From Actinomadura rifamycini DSM 43936 (GTDB taxonomy: Bacteria; Actinomycetota; Actinomycetes; Streptosporangiales; Streptosporangiaceae), in contig NZ_KE384301.1 of NCBI RefSeq assembly GCF_000425065.1, positions 392,149 through 456,148 on the forward strand: 64,000 bases of DNA. Reading direction: 5' to 3'. The position numbers were made by a program, and so were the translations under genes. The notes under the pieces were generated by a model that was given only the letters and a program-made list of their open reading frames with translations, was not told the origin of the DNA and ran no database searches. Positions 9,401 through 19,316 of the stretch are shown piece after piece. Positions within the stretch are counted from its first letter, which is position 1; each line of letters opens with the position of its first letter.

Positions 9401-12400
9401 CGACAGCGGCAGCTCACCGGACCCGTCCTCCTCCCCGGCGGCGCCGGGTCCGGCGGCCGGGGCCTCGGCGGCCTTCGCGAGGGCCTCGACGGTCCGCAGC
9501 CGGAACACGTCCCGGACGGTGAACGACAGGCCGGCGCGGCGGGCGCGGGCGACCAGCAGGGCCGCGCCGATGCTGTCGCCGCCGGCGCGGAAGAAGTCGT
9601 CGTCGGCGCCGACCTCGGGACGGTCGAGGACGGCGGCGGCGAGCCGCGCCAGGACCCGCTCGGTCCCGGTGGCGGGCGCGCGCCCGGCGCGGCGGCCCGG
9701 CGCGGGCAGCGCCCGCCGGTCGGTCTTGCCGTTGGGGTTGAGCGGCAGCTCGTCCAGCACGACCAGGTCGGCGGGGACGAGGTAGTCGGGCAGGACGGCG
9801 CGGAGCCCGTCGAGGACCGCGTCCGGGTCCGGCTCGGCGCCGGGCGCGCCGGTGACGTACCCGACGAGCCGGGAGCCGTGCGCGGCGACGGCGGCGCGGC
9901 GGACGCCCGGCCGCGCGGCCAGCGCCGCCTCGACCTCGCCGGGCTCGATCCGGAACCCGCGGATCTTCACCTGGTCGTCGGCGCGGCCGAGGAACTCCAG
10001 GCGGCCGTCGCGGCGGCGCCGCACCCGGTCGCCGGTGCGGTACAGGCGGGACCCGGGCGGGCCGAACGGGTTCGCGACGAACCGCTCCGCGGTGCGGGCC
10101 GGGTCGCCGAGGTAGCCGCGCGCCAGCCCGTCCCCCGCGAGGTACAGCTCGCCGACCGGCGCCTCGCGCAGCGCCGGGTCGAGGACGTACGCGCGGGTGT
10201 TCGCGATCGGCTCCAGCCCGGCGCCTTCGGAGACCAGGCTGTCGCCCGCGGCCTCGGAGCAGCCGTACAGGTCGACGAGCCGCGCCGGGATCCGGCCGGC
10301 CAGCGCGGGCGGCAGCGCCTCGCCGCTGCTGATCCAGGTGGTGACGGAGGCCGGGAGCCCGTTCTCGGCGAGCGCGGCGAGCAGGCTCGGGACGAGCGTG
10401 ACGGTGCGGACTTCGTGCCGCTCGATGAACGCGGCGAGCGCGACGGCGTCCGCGGCGGTGGCGTCGTCGGCGATGACGACGGTGTCGCCGGCGACGAGGC
10501 CGCCGAGCAGCTCGGTCGTCCCGTCGATGAACGCGGGCGAGGACTTGGCGACGCGGACGCCGCCCGGTTCGGTGAGGTCGGCGCCCCACGCGAGGCGGTT
10601 CGCCAGGGCGCGCTGCGTGCCGGCGACGGCCTTCGGGACGCCGGTCGACCCCGACGTGAAGATCACGTAGGCGGGGTGGTCGGGCCGGACGTCCGGGCGG
10701 GGGCGCGGCGGCGCGGCGGCGGGCGGCTCGTCCCGGCCGAGGACGAGCAGCGGCCGGACGGCGTCCAGCATCGCGTCGATCCGGGCGGGCGGGTACGTGA
10801 GGTCGATCGGCAGGTACGCGGCCCCGGTCTTGAGGACGGCGAGCAGCGCGACGGCGAACTCGGCGGAGCGCGGCAGGGCGAGCGCGACCGTCCGCTCCGG
10901 TCCCGCGCCCGCCGCCGCGAGCCGGTCGGCGAGGGCCTCGGCGCGGCGGTCCAGCTCGGCGTAGGTGAGGCGGGTGTCGCCGAACACGACGGCGACGGCG
11001 TCGGGGTCGCTCGCGGCCCGCTTCTCGACGAGCCGCGCGGCGGTCGCGGGCGTCGCGCGGGCGGTGTCGGGGTGCTCGACGGGCGCGGCGAGCGACGACA
11101 GCCGGACGGACGGGTCGGCGGTGACGCGGTCGAGCAGCTCGGCGAGGTCGCCCAGCAGGCCCTCGACGGTGGCGGCGTCGAACAGGTCGGCGGCGTACGC
11201 GGCGAACCCCTCGACCTCCTCGTCGCCCTCCGCGAAGTAGACGTCGAGGTCGAACTTGACGCCGCCGGTCTCGGGCAGGAACGGCTCGGCGCGCACGCCG
11301 GGCAGCGCGAGCCGCACGTCGTCCAGCCGCTGGTGGACGATCATCACCTGGAACAGCGGGCCGCGGGCCAGCGACCGTTCGGGCGCGAGCCGCTCCACGA
11401 CCCGCTCGAACGGCACGTCGGCGCGGGAGAACGCGGCGAGGTCGGCGGCGCGGACCCGCTCCAGCAGTTCGGCGAACGAAGGGTCGCCGGACAGGTCGGT
11501 GCGCAGCACCAGCGGGTTGACGAACACGCCGACGAGGCCCGCGAGGTCGTCGTCGGCGCGGCCCGCGATGGGCGAGCCGAGCGCGATGTCGTCGCCCGCG
11601 CCCGCCCGCCGCAGCAGCGCGGCGACGGCGGCGTGCAGCACCATGAACACGCTGGTGCCGGTCTCGCGCGCGAGCCGCCGCGCCCCGGCGGCCGGCAGCC
11701 GGAACGGGACGAGCCCGCCGCGGTGGCTCGGCTCCGCCGGGCGGGGCCGGTCGAACGGCAGGACGGTCTCCTCCGGCAGCCCCGCGAGCGCGCGTTCCCA
11801 CGCGTCGAGCCCGTCGGCGGTGTCCGGGGCGGCCTCGCGCTGCCAGGTCGCGTACTCGGCGTACTGCACCGGCAGCGGCTCCCAGTCCGGGACGTCCCCG
11901 GCGGCGCGCGCCGCGTAGGCGCGGCCGAGGTCGGCGAGCAGCGGCGTGAACGACCACTCGTCGGCCGCGGCGTGGTGCAGCAGCAGGACGAGCGTCCACG
12001 CCTCGTCGCCCGTCCGGACCAGGGTGCCGCGGACGGGGAGGTCCGCGCCGAGGTCGAAGGCGTGCGCCGCCGCGGCCGCCTCGATCTCCGCGCGCCGCGC
12101 GGCCGTCTCGCCGCGCGCGTCCACGGCGGTGAACGGCGCGCCCGTCCCCGCGGGCAGGACGCGCTGGACGGGCAGCCCGTCGGCGTCCTCGACGAGCAGC
12201 GTGCGGAGGGCCTCGTGGCGGTCGACGACGTCGTGGAACGCGGCTTCGAGCGCGGCGGCGTCCACGGGGCCGGTGAGCCGCATGCCGAGCGGCAGCGCGT
12301 AGGACGCGGACGGGCCGCGGAGCCGCTCCTCCAGCCACAGGCCGAGCTGCGCCGCCGACGCCGGGACGGTCTCGGGCCGGACCACGTCGCGGACGCGCGG

Positions 12401-15400
12401 GCCCTCGGCGGCCGCGAGCCGCGGCGCGAGCGCCGCGACCGTCGGGGCCTCGAAGACGTCGGCGATGGACAGCGACCGGCCCAGCTCGGCGCGGGCCTTC
12501 GCGGCGACGCGGGCGGCCAGCAGCGAGTGCCCGCCGAGCGCGAAGAAGTCGTCGTCGATGCCGACCCGGTCGAGGCCGAGCAGTTCGGCGAAGACGGCGC
12601 ACAGCGCGGCCTCGCGGGCGTCGCGCGGCCCCCGGTCGGAGACGTCGGCGTCCGGCGCGGGCAGCGCGGCCCGGTCGAGCTTGCCGTTCACCGTGCGGGG
12701 CAGCTCCGCCAGCGGCACGAGCGCGGACGGCGCCATGTAGTCGGGCAGCGCGGCGGCGAGCGCCGCGCGCAGGTCGCCGGGGTCCGCGTCGCCGACGTAG
12801 TAGCCGACGAGGCGGGGCTCGCCCGGCCGGTCCTCGCGGACCGTGACGGCCGCCTGCTCGACGCCGGGCCGGGCCGCGAGGACGGCCTGCGCCTCGGCGG
12901 GCTCGATCCGGAACCCGCGGATCTTCACCTGGTCGTCGGTGCGGCCGAGGTACTCCAGGGAGCCGTCGCGGGCGCGGCGCGCCAGGTCGCCCGTCCGGTA
13001 CATGCGGGACCCGGGCGGGCCGAACGGGTCGGCGACGAACCGCTCGGCCGTCAGGTCGGGGCGGTTCACGTAGCCGCGGGCGAGCTGCTCGCCCGCGAGG
13101 TACAGCTCGCCGGGCACGCCGGGCGGGACGGGGCGCAGCCCCGCGTCCAGGACGTGCGCGCGGGTGTTGCGGAACGGCAGGCCGATGCCGGACGCGGGCA
13201 GGTCGGCGGCGGTCGCCCAGATCGTCGCCTCGGTCGGCCCGTACATGTTCGTGGCGAGCGCGGCCGTCCCGGCGAGGGACTCGGCGAGCGCGGGCGGCAG
13301 CGCCTCCCCGCCGACGAGCACCCGCAGGCCCGCGAGCGCCGCCGGGTCGAGGGTGCCGAGCAGGGACGGCGTGCCCTGCACGACGGTGGCGTCCGCCAGC
13401 AGGGCGGCGAGCCGGGCCGGGTCGCGGACGTCGTCGCGGCCGGCGAGCACCACCGTCGCGCCGTCGACGAGCGGCGCGTACAGCTCGAGCGCGGCGATGT
13501 CGAACGCGATCGTGGTGACGGCGACGAGCCGGTCGTCCGGGGTCAGGCGCAGCCGGTCGCGGGTGTCGAGGAGGAAGTTCGCGAGGGCCCGGTGCGGGAC
13601 CGCCACGCCCTTGGGCCGCCCCGTCGACCCCGACGTGTAGATGACGTACGCGAGGTCGTCGCCGCGGACGGGCACCGGGGCGGACGGGGCGTCCTCCAGG
13701 GGGCCGTCGAGGACGAACACGGCGGTGCCGTCCGGCAGCAGCCCGGCCGTCTCGGGCGCGGCGACGGCGCAGACCGGACGGGCGTCGCCGAGCATGTACG
13801 CGAGGCGCTCGGGCGGGTGCTCCAGGTCGAGCGGCAGGTAGGCGGCGCCCGCCCTGAGCACCCCGAGCAGGGCCGCGACGAGGTCGGGCGTGCGCGGCAG
13901 CGCGAGCGCGACGACGGTGCCCGGCCCGGCGCCGCGCGCCCGCAGCGCCGCGGCGAGCGCGGCCGACCGCCGGTCCAGCTCGGCGTAGGTGAGCGCGCCG
14001 TCCCGGGTCTCGACCGCCGTCGCGGCGGGCGTCCGCGCCGCCTGCGCGGCGAACAGCCCGACGACCGTGGTGTCCGGGAGGGGGGCGTCCGTGGCGTTGG
14101 CGCCGTCGATGGCGGCGCGTTCGGCGCCGTCCATCAGCTCCAGCGCGCCGAGCGGGCGGTCGGGGTCGGCGAGCGCGTCGCCGAGGAGGGTCTCCAGGTG
14201 CGCCAGGAGCGCGTCGATGCGCGCGTCGTCGAACAGCTCGCGGCGGAACGTCGCCTCGACCGTCATGCCCCGCGGCCGGACGAACGCCTCCAGCGAGAGG
14301 TCGAAGTGGGTGGTGCCGTTGTGGACGTGCGTCCAGCTCGTCGTCACGCCCGGCAGGTCGAGCTCGCCGATCTCCTGGGCCAGGAACAGCAGCATCGTGT
14401 CGAAGAACGGGGACCGGCCGCCCGCCCGCGCGGGCCGCAGCTCCCGCACGATCCGGTCGTAGGGCGCCGCCTGGTGCGCGAACGCGTCGGCGCAGGTCCG
14501 GCCGACGCGGCGCAGCGCCTCCCGGAACGTCGGCGCGCCCGACAGGTCCGCGCGCAGGACCAGCGTGTTGCCGAAGTTGCCGACGAGCCGCTCGACCTCG
14601 GCGTGCTCCCGGTTCATCACCGCCGACCCGATCGCGACGTCGTCCGCGCCGGTGTACCGGTGCAGCAGGGCCGCGTACGCCGTCAGCATCACCATGTACG
14701 AGGTGAGGTTCTCCTCGGCGGCGAGCTTGCGCATCCCCTCGGTGACGTCGTCGCCGAACCGCCGGGCGCGGCGCCCGCCGCGCTCGGACGCGGTCGCGCC
14801 GCGCGGCCGGTCGGCGGGCAGGTCGAGCGGCGCGGGTGGCGGGTCGAGCCGCGCGCGCCAGAAGGCCAGGTCGTCCTCGTTGACCGGCCGCCGCTGCTCC
14901 CACTCGGCGAAGTCGGCGTACTGGACGGCGAGGGCGGGCAGGCCGTCGGGCTCCCCCGTGAGGGCGGAGCGGTAGAGCGCCGACAGGTCGCGCGACAGCG
15001 AACCCCAGGTCATGCCGTCCCACGCGATGTGGTGGACGACGAGGACGAGCGCGTGCGCGTCCGGGCCGAGCCGCAGCAGCTCCAGCCGGATCGGCCGCTC
15101 GGCGCGCAGGTCGAACGGCCGCGCCGCCAGTTCCGCCGCCCGCGCGTCCGCGTCGGCGCACTCGACGGGCGCGAGGCCGAGCGCGTCGTCGTCCGTCACG
15201 ACCTGCACGGCGCCGAGGCCGTCGGACGCTTCCGGGCCGCCCTCGGCACCGGACTGGCCGCCGGGGCGTGCGGCTGCGTCCGGGGCGTCGCGGTAGACCG
15301 TGCGGAGGATCGCGTGGCGGCGGATCAGGGCGCGGAGCGCCCGCTCCAAGGCGCCGGTGTCGAGAGGCCCGTCCATGCGGACGAGGAGGCACACGTTGTA

Positions 15401-15625
15401 GGCGGCGCTGTCCGGGAACGTCCGGTGGTGCAGCCACATGCTCTGCTGCGCGTGGGACAGGGGCGCGGGCCCGTCGTGTCCTCGCGGGGCGAGCCGGGCG
15501 GCGCCCGGGCCGAGGCCCCTCTCCGCCATCATCCGCCGCATCAGTTCGCGTCGCCGGGCCGCCGTTTCGCCGAGGCTCGTCTGCTGCTCCTGCACGCTCA
15601 ACTCTTTCGTTGTCGGCTTCACCAC
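3458..15625 (-). CDS. Siderophore NRPS, C-A(Gly)-T-C-A(beta-Ala?)-T-C*-A(hOrn, MT)-T-C-T, 4055 aa
   Basis: Domains in order (approximate residues): C1 55-500 with HHIAWDG; A1 520-990; T1 Ser1034 in GGHS; C2 1085-1510 with HHAAADE; A2 1525-1975; T2 Ser2018 in GGDS; C3 2073-2495; A3 2515-3410 interrupted at 2990-3230 by a methyltransferase (LEIGVGAG at 3052); T3 Ser3460; C4 3515-3930 with HHIAFDE; T4 near the C terminus. Reading specificity positions by eye, A1 gives DILQLGMIW (glycine), A3 gives DMENLGLIN (N5-hydroxyornithine), and A2 gives about IDTTISLGD, with the Asp shifted to position 236 as in beta-amino-acid domains, so beta-alanine is likely. C3 has ELILLDG where HHxxxDG is expected. 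The protein ends C-T with no A domain and no thioesterase. The start is GTG at 15625, possibly leaderless; a GTG ten codons further in is an alternative. Confidence 0.95.
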   Translation of the reverse strand: MVKPTTKELSVQEQQTSLGETAARRRELMRRMMAERGLGPGAARLAPRGHDGPAPLSHAQQSMWLHHRTFPDSAAYNVCLLVRMDGPLDTGALERALRALIRRHAILRTVYRDAPDAAARPGGQSGAEGGPEASDGLGAVQVVTDDDALGLAPVECADADARAAELAARPFDLRAERPIRLELLRLGPDAHALVLVVHHIAWDGMTWGSLSRDLSALYRSALTGEPDGLPALAVQYADFAEWEQRRPVNEDDLAFWRARLDPPPAPLDLPADRPRGATASERGGRRARRFGDDVTEGMRKLAAEENLTSYMVMLTAYAALLHRYTGADDVAIGSAVMNREHAEVERLVGNFGNTLVLRADLSGAPTFREALRRVGRTCADAFAHQAAPYDRIVRELRPARAGGRSPFFDTMLLFLAQEIGELDLPGVTTSWTHVHNGTTHFDLSLEAFVRPRGMTVEATFRRELFDDARIDALLAHLETLLGDALADPDRPLGALELMDGAERAAIDGANATDAPLPDTTVVGLFAAQAARTPAATAVETRDGALTYAELDRRSAALAAALRARGAGPGTVVALALPRTPDLVAALLGVLRAGAAYLPLDLEHPPERLAYMLGDARPVCAVAAPETAGLLPDGTAVFVLDGPLEDAPSAPVPVRGDDLAYVIYTSGSTGRPKGVAVPHRALANFLLDTRDRLRLTPDDRLVAVTTIAFDIAALELYAPLVDGATVVLAGRDDVRDPARLAALLADATVVQGTPSLLGTLDPAALAGLRVLVGGEALPPALAESLAGTAALATNMYGPTEATIWATAADLPASGIGLPFRNTRAHVLDAGLRPVPPGVPGELYLAGEQLARGYVNRPDLTAERFVADPFGPPGSRMYRTGDLARRARDGSLEYLGRTDDQVKIRGFRIEPAEAQAVLAARPGVEQAAVTVREDRPGEPRLVGYYVGDADPGDLRAALAAALPDYMAPSALVPLAELPRTVNGKLDRAALPAPDADVSDRGPRDAREAALCAVFAELLGLDRVGIDDDFFALGGHSLLAARVAAKARAELGRSLSIADVFEAPTVAALAPRLAAAEGPRVRDVVRPETVPASAAQLGLWLEERLRGPSASYALPLGMRLTGPVDAAALEAAFHDVVDRHEALRTLLVEDADGLPVQRVLPAGTGAPFTAVDARGETAARRAEIEAAAAAHAFDLGADLPVRGTLVRTGDEAWTLVLLLHHAAADEWSFTPLLADLGRAYAARAAGDVPDWEPLPVQYAEYATWQREAAPDTADGLDAWERALAGLPEETVLPFDRPRPAEPSHRGGLVPFRLPAAGARRLARETGTSVFMVLHAAVAALLRRAGAGDDIALGSPIAGRADDDLAGLVGVFVNPLVLRTDLSGDPSFAELLERVRAADLAAFSRADVPFERVVERLAPERSLARGPLFQVMIVHQRLDDVRLALPGVRAEPFLPETGGVKFDLDVYFAEGDEEVEGFAAYAADLFDAATVEGLLGDLAELLDRVTADPSVRLSSLAAPVEHPDTARATPATAARLVEKRAASDPDAVAVVFGDTRLTYAELDRRAEALADRLAAAGAGPERTVALALPRSAEFAVALLAVLKTGAAYLPIDLTYPPARIDAMLDAVRPLLVLGRDEPPAAAPPRPRPDVRPDHPAYVIFTSGSTGVPKAVAGTQRALANRLAWGADLTEPGGVRVAKSSPAFIDGTTELLGGLVAGDTVVIADDATAADAVALAAFIERHEVRTVTLVPSLLAALAENGLPASVTTWISSGEALPPALAGRIPARLVDLYGCSEAAGDSLVSEGAGLEPIANTRAYVLDPALREAPVGELYLAGDGLARGYLGDPARTAERFVANPFGPPGSRLYRTGDRVRRRRDGRLEFLGRADDQVKIRGFRIEPGEVEAALAARPGVRRAAVAAHGSRLVGYVTGAPGAEPDPDAVLDGLRAVLPDYLVPADLVVLDELPLNPNGKTDRRALPAPGRRAGRAPATGTERVLARLAAAVLDRPEVGADDDFFRAGGDSIGAALLVARARRAGLSFTVRDVFRLRTVEALAKAAEAPAAGPGAAGEEDGSGELPLSPLQEGLLFHLMLAGEGRDIYVQQAVVTLSGPVDAERMAEAARTVLRKFPNLRAGFRTDGDRAVQFVPDEIATPWTHARVAGEDELEAFVDAQRAERFDPAAPPLIRFGLASLAPDDHRLVLTSELILLDGWSGGLLVTSLLDAYTDAAAEAARPVPPFRAFLDWVNARDRDAAVDAWRRALSGFDEPALVRPGLVDAPADLADAGEVRRDLPAGLADRLDAVARDRGVTPGTLYETAWGLVLTAMTGRDDVVFGASVSGRHPDVDGVESMVGLLFNTIPVRVQAGPADPLADVLARVQAEQSDLFDHSFVALADVQRATGLGTLFDTLFVFQNFPGMPTDRGFGPSGDLRVRGREVRDATHYPVTMVVEPDAARSRAGLRVMYRGDAFTEAEAERITDRYVRVLETLAAAPETPCHRVDLLVPAEHDRLRRDRDAAVRPVPEVTVAELLAERAGRRPDAPALVSQPDVRLTYGELNAEVNRLARLLLAHGAGPERVVALALPRSAQTVVALFAVLRTGAAYLPLELDYPADRLDYMLADAGPAVLVSHRGIAAGLAHAGTVLALDDPATAKTLADLPGHDLAPEETPGFAPGTPGRLDHPAYVIYTSGSTGRPKGVVTPYRGLTNMQYNHRANIFEPVMEATDGRPLRIAHTVSFSFDMSWEELLWLVEGHEVHVCDEDLRRDAEALTDYLRRHRIDVINVTPTYAQQLLDEGLLDGEHRPPLVLLGGEAVPASVWERLADADGVLGYNLYGPTEYTINTLGGGTEDSATPTVGKPIWNTRGYVLDGALRPVPPGTPGELYIAGAGLARGYLGRPDLTAERFVADPFDGSGGRMYRTGDLVRVRDDGNIDFLGRTDDQVKIRGYRVELAEVEAALAAEPGVGQAAVIAADTDVPGVKRLVGYVVPDGARDGAADEQLAEWRQIYDAEYTEVGTVVRTEEFAGWDSSYDGAPIPLDDMREWRETTVARIRDLNPRRVLEIGVGAGLLLTRLAPDAEEYWGTDFSAPVIDKLRADLGPDSPVRLSCRPAHDTDGLPEEHFDTIVINSVVQYFPGAGYLEDVVAKAMRLLAPGGALFVGDVRDLRTVRCLHAAVRLGRGDADAAAVERAVRMEKELLLDPAFFAALDGPARVDVLTRRGVRHNELTRHRYDAVLRKAGPGLPAAPEAAVVDWPAAPAPPGADGVPGAAEVEALLAGTSGAVRVRGIPDPRLSGEAAALRVLRDGGSADEAREALAAPPAGIEPEEFLARFPDAVLTPSDRIGRYDAVFGGAPAHLPAAPGRPPASYANDPLAARDLGVLAARVREGLKRRLPGYLVPSAVMTLDALPLTVNGKLDRRALPDPGRDGPRRAGRPPRTPVEQLLCTLFAEVLDAPGAGIDDDFFDLGGHSLLATRLVGRARAVLGAELAVRDLFEAPTVAELAERVHRNAGAAARPALAPRDRAGLVPASSAQNRLWLLDQLLREDDGPRDAYHLPLGVRLRGDLDRAALEAALGDVVERHEALRTVFVEHEGAPHQRILPPEEARPVLEVAEGDPAAFIARPFDLAADIPLRVALFPEGEREHLLLAVFHHIAFDEWSFGPFARDVAAAYAARLRGEAPGWAPPPVQYADHALWQRELLGDPLDPGGVHARQLDHWARTLAGAPEEVPLPVDRARPGTVGQRGAVLTADLPPGLTGRLRRVARDAGASMFMVGQAAVAALLHRAGAGDDVPLGSPVAGRTEEAAADLVGFFVNTLVLRADLSGAPTFADLLARVREADLAALAHQDLPFEALVEALRPRRVPGRNPLFQVMVGYENQGVGDVRFPGLEQREAPFAPSAAKFDLDFIFRETPDGGLRLVLDYSADLFDAATAAALADGLVAVLEAVAADPGVPVAALPAPATGPAVPATAGPAGDRPDVPAPARTARAATDLRDALCRIFAAELGVPHVGPDDDFFDLGGHSLLAMRLVRRIRRETGHETVKIATLMAAPSVAALLERPELAGRR

Positions 15626-15631
15626 CGCCGG

Positions 15632-15650
15632 TTAGGTTAGCCTTGCCTAC
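15632..15650 (-). promoter_or_regulatory. Iron box upstream of the large NRPS gene
   Basis: TTAGGTTAGCCTTGCCTAC matches the iron-box consensus in most positions. On the minus strand a TAACCT hexamer (15634-15639) lies 8 bases before the GTG start and is preceded at 18 bp by TTGTGC, so the NRPS mRNA may be leaderless and controlled from inside this box. Confidence 0.8.
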
Positions 15651-15660
15651 GAAAAGCGCA

Positions 15661-15679
15661 CAAGGTTAGCCTTACCTAA
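15661..15679 (+). promoter_or_regulatory. Iron box upstream of the salicylate synthase gene
   Basis: CAAGGTTAGCCTTACCTAA is a second iron box in the same divergent intergenic region, 10 bp from the first. TTGCCT (15643-15648) and TAGCCT (15667-15672), 18 bp apart, form a plausible plus-strand promoter overlapping both boxes. Together the pair would switch both divergent genes. Confidence 0.8.
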
Positions 15680-15724
15680 GTTTTCGGGTGACCCCCCCGG
15701 CCCGGCGAAAGGGAGTTGGCTGCC

Positions 15725-17083
15725 TTGTCCATCGGTGTCACGTATGAAGAGCCCACGGAAACGGTCGTGGAGAGCACCGCCGACCCGCTGGCCCTGATGG
15801 CCGGACTGGCCGGTTCCGGGCTGTTCGACGACCACGTGGTCTACGAGCGGCCCGGCTCGTGGACGTTCGCGGGCGGCGCGCTCGGCGAGGTGGTACTGGA
15901 GGACGGCGAGGTCCGCACCCGCTGGCCGGGTGCGGAACCCGTGGTCAGGCCGTGGACGGGACGTCCCGCCGAGGCGCTGCGCGAGGCGTTCGCCGCGGCC
16001 CCGCTGCCGGTGTGGAACGCCTACGGATGGATCGCGTTCGAATTCGCTGCGAAGCGGCAGAACGACACTGCTGCGAAGCGGCGCGACGGTACTGCTGCGG
16101 AGCGGACGAGCGGGCGGCTCGCGCACCTGGTCGTCCCGCGTGTCGAGGTCCGGGTGCGGGACGGTCGGGCGCACATCACGGGCGTGGACGCCGACGAGAT
16201 CGAGCGGGTGGCGAAGCTGGTCGCGGCGGGCGGCGCGCCCGCGCCGGCCCCGGCGTCCCCGGTGGACGTGCGGGTCGGCGGGGACGCCTACCGGGAGCGG
16301 GTCGCGCGGGCCGTCGCCGACATCGGCGCCGGCCGCTACCAGAAGGTGATCGTGTCCCGGAGGCTGGACGTTCCTTACCCCGTGAACACGGTCGCGACGT
16401 ACGTGCGCGGCCGCGCCGCCAACACCCCCGCGCGGTCGTTCCTGCTCGACCTCGGCGGCTTCCAGGCGACCGGGTTCAGCCCCGAGGTGCTCGCGAGCGT
16501 CGACGCGGACGGCACCGTGATGACGCAGCCGCTCGCGGGGACGCGGGCGTTCGGGCGGGGCGCGGACGTGGACGCGCGGACGCGCCGGGAGCTGGAGAGC
16601 GACCCGAAGGAGATCTTCGAGCACGCGGTGTCGGTCCGCACGTCGCAGGAGGAGCTGGACCGGGTGTGCGCGCCGGGCAGCGTCCGGGTCACCGGGTTCA
16701 TGACCGTGAAGGAGCGGGGCAGCGTGCAGCACCTCGGGTCGAGCGTGAGCGGCGTGCTCGCGCCGGGCCGGACGTGCTGGGACGCGCTCGACGCGCTCTT
16801 CCCGGGGGTGACGGCGTCGGGCATCCCGAAGCCGGAGGCCATCGAGGCGATCGGCGGGCTGGAGGAGCGGCGCGGGCTCTACTCCGGCGCCGTCCTGGCG
16901 GTGTCGCACGACGGGGCGCTCGACTCGGCGCTCGTCCTGCGGGCGCTCTACAGCCGGGACGGACGGGCCTGGCTGCGGGCGGGCGCGGGGATCGTCAGCG
17001 GCTCGACGCCGGAGCGCGAGTACGAGGAGACGTGCGAGAAGCTGTCGAGCATCGCGCCGCACGTCGTCCCGCTGGGCCGGTAG
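15725..17083 (+). CDS. mbtI: Salicylate synthase (MbtI/Irp9 type)
   Basis: This chorismate-using enzyme makes salicylate from chorismate through isochorismate, supplying the aryl cap of the siderophore. Family landmarks are visible: YQKVIVSRR with the catalytic-base Lys, FSPEVLASV, VMTQPLAGTRAFG, ELESDPKEIFEHAVSVR, GSVQHLGSSVSG, FPGVTASGIPKPEA and LYSGAVLA. These match single-polypeptide salicylate synthases rather than isochorismate synthase plus a separate lyase. TTG at 15725 is taken as the start because GGGAG lies nine bases upstream; TTG at 15716 directly abuts the ribosome site. A short 24-bp tandem repeat interrupts the N-terminal third. The gene is divergent from the large NRPS and convergent with the salicyl-AMP ligase gene. 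Confidence 0.93.
   Translation: MSIGVTYEEPTETVVESTADPLALMAGLAGSGLFDDHVVYERPGSWTFAGGALGEVVLEDGEVRTRWPGAEPVVRPWTGRPAEALREAFAAAPLPVWNAYGWIAFEFAAKRQNDTAAKRRDGTAAERTSGRLAHLVVPRVEVRVRDGRAHITGVDADEIERVAKLVAAGGAPAPAPASPVDVRVGGDAYRERVARAVADIGAGRYQKVIVSRRLDVPYPVNTVATYVRGRAANTPARSFLLDLGGFQATGFSPEVLASVDADGTVMTQPLAGTRAFGRGADVDARTRRELESDPKEIFEHAVSVRTSQEELDRVCAPGSVRVTGFMTVKERGSVQHLGSSVSGVLAPGRTCWDALDALFPGVTASGIPKPEAIEAIGGLEERRGLYSGAVLAVSHDGALDSALVLRALYSRDGRAWLRAGAGIVSGSTPEREYEETCEKLSSIAPHVVPLGR
16046..16111 (+). repeat. 24-bp in-frame tandem repeat inside the salicylate synthase gene
   Basis: Two full copies (16046-16069, 16070-16093) and a partial third (16094-16111) begin GCTGCGAAGCGG or a close variant. 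They encode AAKRQNDT, AAKRRDGT and AAERTS. The repeat adds a charged, probably disordered stretch between two beta elements of the N-terminal domain and does not touch the catalytic motifs. Confidence 0.85.
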
Positions 17084-17099
17084 GCCGGGGGCCCGGCCG

Positions 17100-17141
17100 G
17101 GCGCGCCGCCCGCCCCCGCGTCGCGGGGCGGGCGGCGCGCC
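17100..17141. terminator. Bidirectional hairpin between convergent salicylate genes
   Basis: A perfect 17-bp inverted repeat (17100-17116 and 17125-17141) with an 8-base loop lies between the convergent stops of the salicylate synthase and salicyl-AMP ligase genes. It is followed on the plus strand by GTTT. Confidence 0.78.
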
Positions 17142-17167
17142 GTTTCCGCGCCGGGTCGCCGCCGGGC

Positions 17168-18820
17168 TCAGGAGAGGCGGGCGGCCAGCTCCTTCTTGCT
17201 GATCTTGCCGACGGGGGTGCGGGGGAACGCGTCGACGGTCTCGATCCGGTCGGGCCACTTGTAGGCGGCGAGGCCGCGCTCGCGCAGGAAGTCCTTGAGT
17301 TCGGGCAGCGTCGGCGCGGCGCCGCGGACGACGAGGAACGCGCACGTCCGCTCCCCCATCAGCGCGTCGGGGACGCCGACGACGGCGGCGTCGTGCACGG
17401 CCGGGTGGGCGAGCAGGTGGTTCTCCAGCTCCTCGGCGGAGACCTTGTCGCCGCCCCGGTTGATCTGGTCCTTCTCGCGCCCTTCCACGATGAGGTGGCC
17501 GGACGGGAGCCGGCGGACGAGGTCGCCGGTGCGGTAGAAGCCGTCGGGGGTGAACGAGCGCGCGTTGTGCTCGGGGGCCCGGTAGTAGCCGCGCAGCGTG
17601 TACGGGCCGCGGGTGAGCAGCTCCCCCACCTCGCCCGGCGCGACGTCGGCGCCGTCGGCGTCCACGACGCGGACCTCGTCGGCCGGGGACAGCGGGCGGC
17701 CCTGGGTCCGCTCGACGATGTCGCGGGGGTCGTCGAGCCGGGTGTAGTTGAGCAGCCCCTCGGCCATCCCGAACACCTGCTGGACGCGGCAGCCGAGCGT
17801 CCGCGGCACCTCGGCGGCGCGTTCGGCCGCGAACTTGGCGCCGCCGACCTGGAGAAGTTCGAGAGACGACACGTCCTCCTCGGTCCACGACACGGCGTCC
17901 AGCCACAGGAGGGCAATCGGCGGGACGACGGCGCACACGGTCGCGCGCTCGCGCTCGATGAGCGGGAACGCCTCGTCCGGCGACCCGGACGGCGCGAGCA
18001 CGACCGTCCCGCCGGTGGCGAACACGCCGAGGATCCCGGGGCAGGCGAGCGCGAAGTTGTGCGCGGCCGGGAGCACCACGAGGTAGACGGTGTCGCGGCC
18101 GAAGCCGCACACCTCGGCGCTGGCCTCCAGGTTGTAGACGTAGTCGCGGTGCGTCCGCGGGATCAGCTTCGGCAGCCCGGTGGTGCCGCCCGACAGCAGG
18201 AAGACCCCGACGCCGGCCGGATCCGGCCGCGGCGCGGCGGCGAGCCCGGCGGGGTCGGCGTCGACGTCGGCGAGGGCGGTGAACTCCTCCGCGTCGCCCT
18301 CGATGACGACGTGCTCGACCGGCAGCGTGCGGGCCATGGCCCGGTAGTCGAACGCGCCGTCGCGGTCGGCGGCGACGTAGGCGCGGGCCTCCGCCAGCTC
18401 GCACAGGTAGCCGATCTCGCTCTCCCGGTGCGCGGGCAGCGCGAGGACGGGCGCGGCGCCGATCCGCACGAGCGCCAGGAACGTCACGACGAACCCGGCG
18501 GAGTTGGGGAGCTGCACGACGACGCGGTCGCCGCGGCGGACGCCGAGCCGCAGCCAGCCCGCGGCGGCGCGGTCGGCGCGCCGGTCCAGCTCGGCGTACG
18601 AGATCCGCTCGTCGCCGGCGACGAGCGCGGTGCGGTCCGGGTCGTCGCGCAGGACGTCGCCGTCCAGGACGTCGCCGAGGAGGCGGTCGCCCCAGTAGCC
18701 CTCGGCCGCGTAGCGGTCGGCGAGGTCCTTCGGCCAGGGGGTGAAGCCGTCGGGGGCCGGGTCGGCGGGCGCGGCCCCGGACGGCTCGGCGGGCGGGTTG
18801 GCGCCGGTCACCGCGCTCAC
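17168..18820 (-). CDS. Salicyl-AMP ligase loading the aryl carrier protein (MbtA/YbtE/DhbE family)
   Basis: This stand-alone adenylation enzyme (550 aa) activates an aryl acid with ATP and loads it on an aryl carrier protein. It has the P-loop-like [13 protein letters not shown], aryl-site [35 protein letters not shown] and the C-terminal catalytic Lys in GKISKKE. The Cys in ACPG, where 2,3-dihydroxybenzoate enzymes have Ser (SSPG), points to salicylate, in line with the neighbouring salicylate synthase. The start is GTG at 18820, overlapping the stop of the decarboxylase gene (GTGA). A second GTG three codons in is possible. Its partner should be the N-terminal carrier domain of the NRPS at 20.7-24.2 kb. 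Confidence 0.93.
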   Translation of the reverse strand: MSAVTGANPPAEPSGAAPADPAPDGFTPWPKDLADRYAAEGYWGDRLLGDVLDGDVLRDDPDRTALVAGDERISYAELDRRADRAAAGWLRLGVRRGDRVVVQLPNSAGFVVTFLALVRIGAAPVLALPAHRESEIGYLCELAEARAYVAADRDGAFDYRAMARTLPVEHVVIEGDAEEFTALADVDADPAGLAAAPRPDPAGVGVFLLSGGTTGLPKLIPRTHRDYVYNLEASAEVCGFGRDTVYLVVLPAAHNFALACPGILGVFATGGTVVLAPSGSPDEAFPLIERERATVCAVVPPIALLWLDAVSWTEEDVSSLELLQVGGAKFAAERAAEVPRTLGCRVQQVFGMAEGLLNYTRLDDPRDIVERTQGRPLSPADEVRVVDADGADVAPGEVGELLTRGPYTLRGYYRAPEHNARSFTPDGFYRTGDLVRRLPSGHLIVEGREKDQINRGGDKVSAEELENHLLAHPAVHDAAVVGVPDALMGERTCAFLVVRGAAPTLPELKDFLRERGLAAYKWPDRIETVDAFPRTPVGKISKKELAARLS

Positions 18821-19239
18821 CGCCCGGCGAACTGCGCGTCGCGTCCGGCGGTGGGCGCCCCCGGGACGGGCTCGGCCGCGTCGTCGCCGAGCGCGACGAC
18901 GCGGTTGGCGCCGTCCACGTGCACGACGCGCGGCCGGTGCGCGTCGCGGTCGGCGTCCTCCACGGCCGCGTAGGAGATGATGATGACGAGGTCGCCGGGC
19001 TGCACGAGCCGGGCGGCGGCGCCGTTGATGCCGATCACCCCGCTCCCCGCCTCCCCGGTGATGGCGTAGGTGACCAGCCGGGACCCGTTCGTGATGTCGA
19101 CGACGTGGACCTGTTCGCCCTCCACGATGTCGGCGGCGGCCATCAGCTCGGCGTCGATCGTCAGCGACCCGACATAGTGCAGGTCCGCCTGTGTCACAGT
19201 CGCACGGTGGATCTTTCCGTTCATCAGCACGCGCTGCAC
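18817..19239 (-). CDS. panD: Aspartate 1-decarboxylase (PanD), beta-alanine supply for the siderophore
   Basis: The product aligns from its first residue with pyruvoyl-dependent aspartate decarboxylases: [20 protein letters not shown] contains the Gly-Ser self-cleavage site that makes the pyruvoyl group, followed by [20 protein letters not shown] and [12 protein letters not shown]. At 140 residues it is normal length. It converts aspartate to beta-alanine. No other pantothenate genes are near; instead it is translationally coupled to the salicyl-AMP ligase and sits behind an iron box. This suggests a dedicated copy feeding the second adenylation domain of the large NRPS. The start is GTG, with AGAGGG seven bases upstream. 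Confidence 0.93.
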   Translation of the reverse strand: MQRVLMNGKIHRATVTQADLHYVGSLTIDAELMAAADIVEGEQVHVVDITNGSRLVTYAITGEAGSGVIGINGAAARLVQPGDLVIIISYAAVEDADRDAHRPRVVHVDGANRVVALGDDAAEPVPGAPTAGRDAQFAGR

Positions 19240-19266
19240 GACATAGCCCTCTTTCTCAAGACCAAC

Positions 19267-19285
19267 TAAGGCTAGGCTTACCTTA
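19267..19285. promoter_or_regulatory. Iron box between panD and the exporter gene
   Basis: TAAGGCTAGGCTTACCTTA is a near-perfect palindrome matching the iron box, placed in the 77-bp gap between divergent panD and the MFS gene. One site could repress both directions. Confidence 0.85.
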
Positions 19286-19316
19286 GCTATTCCCCCTCCC
19301 GAGGAGAACCCCGACG

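Noticed and set aside
3446-15640. A 4064-codon open frame on the plus strand opposite the large NRPS
   Set aside because: Its composition (Val/Arg/Gly/Gln-rich, no domains) and full overlap with recognisable NRPS domains show it is an antisense shadow caused by GC-rich third positions.
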